Source: Acidobacteriota bacterium (GTDB lineage: Bacteria; Acidobacteriota; Blastocatellia; Pyrinomonadales; Pyrinomonadaceae). From it: a stretch of 40,580 nucleotides of DNA. The stretch spans positions 1 through 40,580 of the forward strand of contig JAJPKD010000238.1 in assembly GCA_021323895.1 (NCBI GenBank). Direction: 5' to 3'. Below the pieces are notes generated by a model that saw nothing but the letters and a program-made list of their open reading frames with translations, had not been told where the DNA came from and ran no database searches. This document shows positions 24,838 to 31,454 of the stretch, piece by piece (position 1 is the first letter of the stretch; the number at the start of each line of letters is the position of its first letter). Made by a program: the position numbers and the translations under genes.

Positions 24838-26250
24838 TCAGTACGTCCCACCAAAATCCTTCTTCAAAACCGGCGGCTTTGGTTGCGGCGTTGTTTGCGC
24901 GGAAGCATTAGCTCCGGGCTGGAACACATAGCTGTCCCGCGTGCGCACGACCAGCTCAGGCCGATCGACGCGCACCTTGATGTTGCGACGCTCCCCCGCT
25001 TGCGGCGCATTCTTCGGGTAGTAACCGATGCTGTACTGCCGCCTTAATTCTTCCGCGACCGATCGAAACGCGTAATCGAGATTCTGTTGCTCGGCATTGT
25101 AGAGTCGCGCGCCGCTTACGCGCGCCAGATCGTGGAGATACTGATCGCCAAGTTCATATTCACCGCGGCTGTTTCCCGATCCACCGCCGGGCCAACCGGC
25201 TCCGGGTGAACCGCCGCCGCGACGGCCGTTTCGTCCGCCGCCATTTGGGTAATTACCGCCGCCGCCATTCGGATAGTTCCCGCCGCCACCCATGATGATC
25301 GCGCCGAGAATATCCAGGAGACCGCCACCTCCGCCGTTACCGCCACCGCGCGGATAACTACCGCCACCGCCGCCGCGTCTGCCACCACTGCCGGGCCAGC
25401 CGCCACCCCAAACGCCCATGTCAGCGGAAGTGTCGTACTCGACTGGATAAATCAGCGCGTCGAGTTCTTCCGCGTCGCGCAGCGTGCTTTCATAGCTCGC
25501 GTGTTTGCTGGTCGTGTCAACACCGTCGGTGAAGAGGACGATCGCTTTGCGGCCTTCGATGCGATTGAAATATTGATTCTCAATCTGATCGACTGCGTCA
25601 TACAACCGCGTGCCATCGCCCGGTTCAGTCTGGCGAATCGCGTAACGTAACCTGTTGTGATCATTCGTTGGCTCAGACAGCACGCGAATCTTGTCGCTGA
25701 ATGAAACGACCATGACCCGATCGTCAGAGCGCAGTTGATCGACGAATGCGATGGCTGCGTCCTGGATCTCTTCCAGCTTGAAGCGCGTCGAGCCACTCGT
25801 GTCGATCATCAAGGCGACCGTGAAAGGCTTCTCAGTCGACTGGAAGTAAGCGACTTTCTGCTCAACGCCGTCTTCCCAAACGCGAAAATCTTTTTCCGTC
25901 AGGTTGGGAATGTACTTGCCATCTCGATCCATGACGCTGACCGGAATACTGACGAGCGTCGTCTCGACTTTCACGACGTCGCCTTCGCCGACTTCTTCAG
26001 GACCGGCATCCTTTTGCGGCGTCACGGGCTTCTGTTCGTTAGGATCGCGATTCGCTCCGCCCAGAACCGGTGGCCGAGTGGGACGCGCCGGCGCGGTCGA
26101 ATTTTGCGAATCCTGAGAGGATTGATCCTGATCCGGTTGAGTCACCGGAGGCGTCGCTCCGACGCGGCGTGGGCGCGACTGCGAGTTAGCTACTTGCGCA
26201 GACACGAAGACAAAAGACGCAACCAGTACGAGGGCAGTAAATCTCTTCAT
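24838..26250 (-). CDS. Secreted vWA protein, acidobacterial type (paralogue 3), with Gly/Asn-rich insert
   Basis: 470 residues, TIGR03436-like. The ATG at 26248-26250 has an AGGAG site seven bases before it and opens a signal peptide (FTALVLVASFVFVSAQVANS). Motifs are GDVVKVETTLVSIPVSVMD, VWEDGVEQKVAYF, the MIDAS strand ALMIDTSGSTRFKL, KAIVLFTDGVDTTS, and the C-terminal RQYSIGYYPKN and VVRTRDSYVF. Between the vWA sheet and the last helix lies a stretch of about 85 residues rich in Gly, Asn, Pro and Tyr (GGGGNYPNGGG repeats), probably a flexible surface loop. The C-terminus has a Pro/Gln/Lys tail. Confidence 0.92.
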   Translation of the reverse strand: MKRFTALVLVASFVFVSAQVANSQSRPRRVGATPPVTQPDQDQSSQDSQNSTAPARPTRPPVLGGANRDPNEQKPVTPQKDAGPEEVGEGDVVKVETTLVSIPVSVMDRDGKYIPNLTEKDFRVWEDGVEQKVAYFQSTEKPFTVALMIDTSGSTRFKLEEIQDAAIAFVDQLRSDDRVMVVSFSDKIRVLSEPTNDHNRLRYAIRQTEPGDGTRLYDAVDQIENQYFNRIEGRKAIVLFTDGVDTTSKHASYESTLRDAEELDALIYPVEYDTSADMGVWGGGWPGSGGRRGGGGGSYPRGGGNGGGGGLLDILGAIIMGGGGNYPNGGGGNYPNGGGRNGRRGGGSPGAGWPGGGSGNSRGEYELGDQYLHDLARVSGARLYNAEQQNLDYAFRSVAEELRRQYSIGYYPKNAPQAGERRNIKVRVDRPELVVRTRDSYVFQPGANASAQTTPQPKPPVLKKDFGGTY

Positions 26251-26610
26251 GGTAAAGACTCCTATCGGAGAGACAAATGCCGGCAATTCAGCCATCGGCG
26301 CGCATTTGGATGCGAATAGACGGGCGCGAAGTTGTAACGCAATTCAATAGCTGATTAACGGACTTCTCGGGGAGAGAAGTGGGGAGAGAAAATCGACGAG
26401 GTGAAGATAGCACCGTGATTACTTGGGAGCAAGCGTCAGGAGCTCGACGGTTAGGGAGGGCAGCCTTGAAGAAGGATTAGCCGCGGATGAACGCGGATTC
26501 CGCTAATAATAAGGACCAGAATATCCGTTTTCTGATCCGCAAAAAATTCGTTTGTCTGCGGCCAGTCCGTCTTTGGCGGATGGCCCTTCCTGGCGGTCGG
26601 GCTTCTGACA
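26251..26610. other. 360-base gap without a gene
   Basis: This lies between the M14 peptidase stop and the vWA start, both leftward. It should hold the vWA promoter, but I see no convincing -35/-10 pair. It contains a decayed palindrome (26475-26540) listed separately; otherwise no conserved coding potential is visible. Confidence 0.6.
26475..26540. repeat. Decayed palindromic repeat with GCGGAT units
   Basis: The left part (26475-26503) has two near-copies of a 10-base unit CGCGGATGAA/CGCGGATTCC. The right part (26521-26540) carries the complementary ATCCG units. Pairing is imperfect. It resembles the widespread intergenic CCGCGGATGAACGCGGAT type of repeat. Confidence 0.5.
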
Positions 26611-29223
26611 CTACGGACCGGCAGCCAGGTTTATCGCATTCCAGATAAACGGCAACGTTCCCCAGGTTTGGCCGCGATGCTGCGGACGAAAGGCGAAGAG
26701 GACGATGCGGCCTTTGCCCATGTTGACTTGCGCCAGGGCGATCTTGTCTTTGATTCGATCTTCACCGCGCAGCCAGCCGGAATGCAGCACGTTTTCTTTG
26801 TCGTAGCGTGCGATCACCTGAACCTTGCTCGCGTCGGTCGCTTCAAAGGCTGCGCTGTTGATGAAATAGGCATTCGTGTCGCTCGACATCGTGCGCGCGA
26901 TCGGATTCGCGGTATCAACTTCGATCCCGAGAATGGATCCGGGGCAATAAAAGTCGGAAGAGCGCACTCCCTGAAGCACGTTCTTCAATGGAAGCTTGAA
27001 CTGTGCGATCAGGTTGCCGCACGAGCCGTCGAAGCAGATTAGCGTGCCGCCATCTTCTACAAAGCGACCCAGGCTTGCGTAACCTGTCTGGCTTAGTCCA
27101 CGCGGCGAATCATCAGAGAACTCATTATCGGCAGCTCCACGCGTTTGCTCTGACGGCAGAACGATCGCGTCGAAGCGCGCGCGCAGATTTCCCTCGGCAA
27201 TCGCAGTTTCCTTGATCGATTGAAATGGGACATTGAACGTGTCGAACACATAACGCGTCCAACCTTCATCCATGTTGCCCGTGCGCGAGTTCTGATAAAT
27301 GCCGATTCGGATGCCAGGCTTAACTGGATTGGCAATCGGAGATTTATCACTCGTCCACAGCGGCAAAGCGAAATCCTTGCGCACATCGTTTTCGGTTTTG
27401 ATAAGAGTCAGCTTCCGTTCATTCGCCGGTTCGCGAATCGACATCACCGCCAAACTCTCCACTCCCATCATCATTGGCAACGTCCAGCCCGCAACGTCGT
27501 AGGGGCGCTCGGCCTCACCAGTCGCCGTTGTGCGATCCGGATACACTTGCGGTTCAAACAACGCCAGTACATTTTGCCGATAGGGTTGATTGAGAAAGAC
27601 GATGTAGCTGCCTGCGGGGACTTCCGGCGCACCGCCTACGATGCTGGTAAGAATATTGATCTGGTGGCTACCATTCGGCAGTTTTCGCAGATATTGCGTA
27701 CCGGTAATCGCGTGCAACTCTTTATCAAGCCGATAAACCTCGACGCCTTGTTCGACCAACGCGCCAATCATCTTTGCAACGTTTTCATCGCGGCCTTGCC
27801 CAGCCGGGATCAGATAAGCGATTGGTTCGCTGCTCGGTGTTGAAGCTAAGCCTGCTTTCCCGAGTTCATAAAAATTCCGCAAGTAGTCGGCGCGATAATT
27901 CGCCGCCAGCGACAGCATAGAATGGCAAGCGGTCATCTCCATCTGCATGATGTCGCGCGGATGCCATTCGCCGCCTGGCCAGGGATCGGGCAAGTTCGTG
28001 GTCGCTTCCATCGCGTTGCGCATGCCGCGCGTACCGCTGCGCGATAGTTGCTCGCGCGTGACCGTGCTGGGCGACATGATGCGCGCGCTCGATGCCTCGG
28101 TCAGAATTCCGATCGAGTTGTGAAAATAAGGCGCGGTGCGAAATCCGCCGTGCCACCACGTGTCGTAGAGCGCGTTCGTCAAAACTCCTTTGAAGCCCGC
28201 CGCAGTCACGTCCGCGGCCATCTTGTGGCCAATCAATCCAACTTGTCTGAGCAACAGCGGCGCGATGTGCGGATTTGGCGGATCGTAAAACGGCGGCACA
28301 AAGAAGCGCGAACCGTTCGATCCCTGCTGATGCACGTCGTAAACGATTTCCGGAAACCATTCTTTCCACAGGAGACGCGTGACGCTGCGCGTCTCTTTCA
28401 AGTTGAGCATGAACCAGTCGCGATTGTCGTCATGTCCGGCGTAGTAATGATAAAGCTCGGGCGGACTGCTGCCTTCGTCGCGCGTTCCCAAAGTTTTGCG
28501 ATACCAATTCGCGACGATGTTCACGCCGTCAGGATTCGGCGAGGGAATCAGGATCAGGATCGTATTGTGAAGAATCGAGAGCGTGTCCGCGTCGTTCGCA
28601 CTCGCCAGGTTGTAAGCGAGCTGCGTGGACATTTGCGACGCCACAATCTCAGTCGAGTGGATCGAACAAGAGATGACGACGACCGTCTTGCCTTCGGCAA
28701 CCAAACGATCGCGCTCGGCGTTGTTCGGTACTTTGCGTGGATCGGCCAGCGCCGCTTGAATGGTTTTGTACTTTTCCAGAGTGCGGATATTCTCAGGCGC
28801 GCTGATGAAGGCGGCGATCATCGTGCGGCCCAGCGTCGATGTGCCGATGCTGTGAACCTCGACGCGATCGCTGGCGCGATCCAGACGATTGAAATAGTCG
28901 GTGATTTGTTTCCAGTCGATGATGGTGCGGTCATCGCCCGGATTGAATCCGAAGACGGCGCGAGGCGAGGGAATTGCCGGGGATGATTCTTGCGCACGGC
29001 GTTGAGCGAAAGCGTCGCCGGTGAAAATTGGCGAGGCCCAAAACAAGAGAGTTGCCAGCGCCGTAGGCGCGAAATATTTGTAGAACCGGACAATTCTCCC
29101 CCGATTGATTCGGTCGAGACGAGATGCCAGGCCTCTCGTCTCGACCGAGGAGATTAGAGAGACTGGCTGCGGTTCTATAAATATTTCGCCGCTAACGCGG
29201 CTATCAAATTTACGACGATGCAT
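26611..29223 (-). CDS. Exported M14-family zinc carboxypeptidase-like protein
   Basis: About 870 residues. The M14 zinc ligands are the HxxE in VVVISCSIHSTEIVASQ (His189, Glu192) and a second His in EIVYDVHQQGS (His298); the likely catalytic Glu376 lies in IGILTEASSA. ILIPSPNPDGVNIV and GHDDNRDWF also fit large M14 proteins of this type. A signal segment (FYKYFAPTALATLLFWASPIF...AFAQ) is present. The second half (from about 480) includes a stretch resembling a class-I glutamine-amidotransferase-like fold (FDAIVLPSEQ, GTLICFDGSCG). The start is doubtful: between the ATG at 29223 and the signal segment there is no other ATG, GTG or TTG in frame, and a large palindrome covers this stretch. Confidence 0.88.
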   Translation of the reverse strand: MHRRKFDSRVSGEIFIEPQPVSLISSVETRGLASRLDRINRGRIVRFYKYFAPTALATLLFWASPIFTGDAFAQRRAQESSPAIPSPRAVFGFNPGDDRTIIDWKQITDYFNRLDRASDRVEVHSIGTSTLGRTMIAAFISAPENIRTLEKYKTIQAALADPRKVPNNAERDRLVAEGKTVVVISCSIHSTEIVASQMSTQLAYNLASANDADTLSILHNTILILIPSPNPDGVNIVANWYRKTLGTRDEGSSPPELYHYYAGHDDNRDWFMLNLKETRSVTRLLWKEWFPEIVYDVHQQGSNGSRFFVPPFYDPPNPHIAPLLLRQVGLIGHKMAADVTAAGFKGVLTNALYDTWWHGGFRTAPYFHNSIGILTEASSARIMSPSTVTREQLSRSGTRGMRNAMEATTNLPDPWPGGEWHPRDIMQMEMTACHSMLSLAANYRADYLRNFYELGKAGLASTPSSEPIAYLIPAGQGRDENVAKMIGALVEQGVEVYRLDKELHAITGTQYLRKLPNGSHQINILTSIVGGAPEVPAGSYIVFLNQPYRQNVLALFEPQVYPDRTTATGEAERPYDVAGWTLPMMMGVESLAVMSIREPANERKLTLIKTENDVRKDFALPLWTSDKSPIANPVKPGIRIGIYQNSRTGNMDEGWTRYVFDTFNVPFQSIKETAIAEGNLRARFDAIVLPSEQTRGAADNEFSDDSPRGLSQTGYASLGRFVEDGGTLICFDGSCGNLIAQFKLPLKNVLQGVRSSDFYCPGSILGIEVDTANPIARTMSSDTNAYFINSAAFEATDASKVQVIARYDKENVLHSGWLRGEDRIKDKIALAQVNMGKGRIVLFAFRPQHRGQTWGTLPFIWNAINLAAGP
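29071..29188. repeat. 118-base nested palindrome over the peptidase 5' end
   Basis: Outer arms 29071-29089 and 29170-29188 match at 18 of 19 positions (CGAAATATTT...TAGAACCG). Inner arms 29110-29123 and 29135-29148 match perfectly over 14 bases around an 11-base loop. The distances between outer and inner arms are 20 and 21 bases, so the whole structure is symmetric. Confidence 0.88.
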
Positions 29224-30069
29224 GCCGATATTCCTTCTCACGAATTGATGGGACAAACAGCGACCAAAAACGCCGCGAAGTCTAGCACAAGACCGAGGAG
29301 CCAGATCATCGGTAAGCTGCTGTTCGCTTGGTCGTGGCTAGTGGCCGGCGTCCTGCTGCTTTTCTTTGCGCCACCCGCTTTGCTCATTGGGATTTTGCTA
29401 AAGCGGCAGGACTGGATCTACTGGTGGGCCAACTGGGGCGCGCGTAACTGGCTGCGTCTCACCGGCGTGAAAGTGAGAGTCACGGGTCGCGAGCACCTCG
29501 ATCCGAATCAGACCTACGTCTTTGTTGCGAATCATCAATCGTATCTCGACGCGGCGCCGCTGTTCGCGTTCACCGGTCGGAAGATGGGGGCAATCGCGAA
29601 GAAGGAACTTCTTAACGCGCCGATTCTTGGTTATGGAATGGGCTGGGTGAATGTGATTGCGATCGATCGATCGAATCGCGATCGCGCAGTTGAGACTTTG
29701 AAGATTGCGACCGAGCGTCTGCGCAACGGAATCTCTTTCGGAGTCTGCCCCGAGGGCACGCGTGCGAAACCCGGCGAGATGTTGCCGTTCAAGAAAGGCG
29801 CATTTCACATGGCCGTGCAGACGGGCGTACCGATTGTGCCTATGGCGATCAAAAACGCCGGCGAGTTGATGCCACGCGGTGCTTGCGTAGCCTGGCCCGG
29901 AACTATTGAGTTGGTGATGATGCCGCCCGTCGATACTTCATGGGTGAAGACCGATGAAGATCTTGATGAACTCGTGCGGCGAGTTCAGAAAACGATTATG
30001 GACGAACTCGGGATCGAGAAACTCTCACCGCGCGAAAGCGTGAAATCAAATCACGGCGCAAAATCGTAA
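29218..30069 (+). CDS. plsC: 1-acyl-sn-glycerol-3-phosphate acyltransferase (PlsC family)
   Basis: Acylates lysophosphatidic acid to phosphatidic acid at the inner membrane. The HX4D motif is FVANHQSYLDAAPLF; the second and third blocks are MGAIAKKELLNAPILGYG and CPEGTRAKPGEMLPFKKGAFH, followed by VPIVPMAIKNAGELMP. A hydrophobic N-terminal anchor (LLFAWSWLVAGVLLLFFAPPALLIG) precedes them. Length 283 is normal. ATG 29218 overlaps the divergent peptidase start region; ATG 29248 is an equally possible start. The 3' end overlaps the convergent TonB-domain gene by 19 bases. Confidence 0.94.
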   Translation: MHADIPSHELMGQTATKNAAKSSTRPRSQIIGKLLFAWSWLVAGVLLLFFAPPALLIGILLKRQDWIYWWANWGARNWLRLTGVKVRVTGREHLDPNQTYVFVANHQSYLDAAPLFAFTGRKMGAIAKKELLNAPILGYGMGWVNVIAIDRSNRDRAVETLKIATERLRNGISFGVCPEGTRAKPGEMLPFKKGAFHMAVQTGVPIVPMAIKNAGELMPRGACVAWPGTIELVMMPPVDTSWVKTDEDLDELVRRVQKTIMDELGIEKLSPRESVKSNHGAKS

Positions 30070-31256
30070 GTCAGGATTCCTTTAACTTTCACCGCCACAC
30101 CGTTCACGATCATTGGACTGAATCGCGCGCGCTTGGCAGCTTTGACGGCTGCGTCGAGCAGGGTCTGCGGGCCGAACAATGCCCGGGCAGAAATCACTTT
30201 GCCTGTTTCATCGACCAGCACTTCCACCTGGACCGTTCCGCGAGCCTGAGCTTTCCGCGCTTCTTCGGGATATTCCGGTTTGGGCAAGTCAATCGCTTTG
30301 CCATTTAAGAATCCGCCCTCGACGGGAGCCGTCTCTTCTGTGGGATTGTCGGCTTTCGGCACGTCCTGATTCTGAGGCGTGGTCTTTGGCTGCGATTCAG
30401 GTTTCGGTTGAGTCTGCGGTTGCGTTTTCTGATCGGGAGGAGCTTCGCCGATTTCGGTAATCGTGACCTTGCCGCGGCCGACTACAAAATCTGAATATTT
30501 GACGCGCATCCGGATGCGCACATCGGTGCCGTTATCGAAAACTAAATCGTCGTCGGCGTACACATAAGTAGGAAACCAATATTTGCCGTCGATCTGCTCG
30601 CGATAAGTTTCAACGATCGGAAACTTGTTGGTCTTCGTTTCGGGGCCGGCCTTGCCCTTTGCTTTCACGATTTGCAAATCGTGATCATCAACCCAAATCC
30701 TGCCAACGAAGACGCGCTCTTTGCTCTTGGGACTCGGCATCACCTTTGGCGCAACGTCGAAGACGTACAAATCGAGTTCATCGATGCGTTCCTTGCCAAC
30801 GTATTTGAAATTGTATTGCGCGGCCTTTGCGCCTTCGAGGGCAAATGGATTGACGCCGCCGAGGTCTTCCAGGTCTTCGGTCGTAAGCGTTATGCCTTGA
30901 AGGCTGGACATCGGAAAGAAACCAATTTTTTCGAACCGATTTCCTTGATCGTCGAAAGTAAAATCCGACACGCGGTGGTACTCGCCAATCACCTGGCCGC
31001 CCATCCCAATCTCCTGAATCAGCGCGTCTCGCTTGAAAGCGTACGAGTTCAGCGCGCGCCGAAAGTCAGTTTCCTTGGCGGTAAATTTGCGGATGATTTC
31101 GTCGATCTGAGACTGGCTGAGGCTGTTGGCGCCAGTGATCGTAGGGCCTTTGGTGTCCGCCGTTGTTTGCTGACCGAACGCGAACGCGGCAGTGGAAAGA
31201 AGCAAAGCGACGAAGAGGCATGACTTCAGCGGATGTATGAGCACGGATTGCACCAT
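30051..31256 (-). CDS. Exported protein with C-terminal TonB domain
   Basis: 401 residues. A signal peptide follows ATG 31254-31256 (CLFVALLLSTAAFAFGQQ), with a GGAAGGAA ribosome site just upstream. Residues about 50-260 are beta-rich and resemble outer-membrane-lipoprotein-sorting or LolA-like domains (RIWVDDHDLQIVKAKGK; YWFPTYVYADDDLVFDNGT). A Gln/Pro/Lys-rich linker follows, and the last 80 residues are a TonB C-terminal domain (PEYPEEARKAQARGTVQVEV...ARFSPMIVNG). TonB-type ends are often used in this phylum on proteins that are not true TonB; there is no N-terminal inner-membrane anchor other than the signal. The role is unknown. Confidence 0.87.
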   Translation of the reverse strand: MVQSVLIHPLKSCLFVALLLSTAAFAFGQQTTADTKGPTITGANSLSQSQIDEIIRKFTAKETDFRRALNSYAFKRDALIQEIGMGGQVIGEYHRVSDFTFDDQGNRFEKIGFFPMSSLQGITLTTEDLEDLGGVNPFALEGAKAAQYNFKYVGKERIDELDLYVFDVAPKVMPSPKSKERVFVGRIWVDDHDLQIVKAKGKAGPETKTNKFPIVETYREQIDGKYWFPTYVYADDDLVFDNGTDVRIRMRVKYSDFVVGRGKVTITEIGEAPPDQKTQPQTQPKPESQPKTTPQNQDVPKADNPTEETAPVEGGFLNGKAIDLPKPEYPEEARKAQARGTVQVEVLVDETGKVISARALFGPQTLLDAAVKAAKRARFSPMIVNGVAVKVKGILTYDFAP

Positions 31257-31367
31257 TTTCCTTCCCGGATGAGCGAATTATAGCAGCGCGCTTTGAGGCA
31301 ACAACCCTTTCAGATGAGCAAAATTGCGTGGCTGTTGCCAAGAAAGTCGCGATGACGCCAGCGGAAA

Positions 31368-31397
31368 CTGACAGTTTACTCCCGCAGGTGGTAACAT
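31368..31397 (+). promoter_or_regulatory. Possible promoter for uvrA
   Basis: CTGACA (31368-31373, five of six) and TAACAT (31392-31397, four of six) with an 18-base spacer, about 58 bases before the uvrA ATG. No LexA-type operator was recognised. Confidence 0.3.
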
Positions 31398-31454
31398 GTG
31401 TGGTTTGCGGCACACGCCGGATTCTTGTCTGTGTGACGCGGCAACATTATTAGC

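Noticed and set aside
25140-25420. Gly-rich low-complexity block as a separate gene or collagen-like protein
   Set aside because: It is continuous in frame with the vWA domain on both sides, so it is an internal loop.
27220-27843. 207-codon open frame on the + strand
   Set aside because: Antisense to the M14 peptidase C-terminal half; no recognisable domain or start context.
28048-28986. Long open frame (312 codons) on the + strand
   Set aside because: It is fully antisense to the M14 peptidase, Arg/His-rich and without any family motif; a shadow of GC-biased codons.
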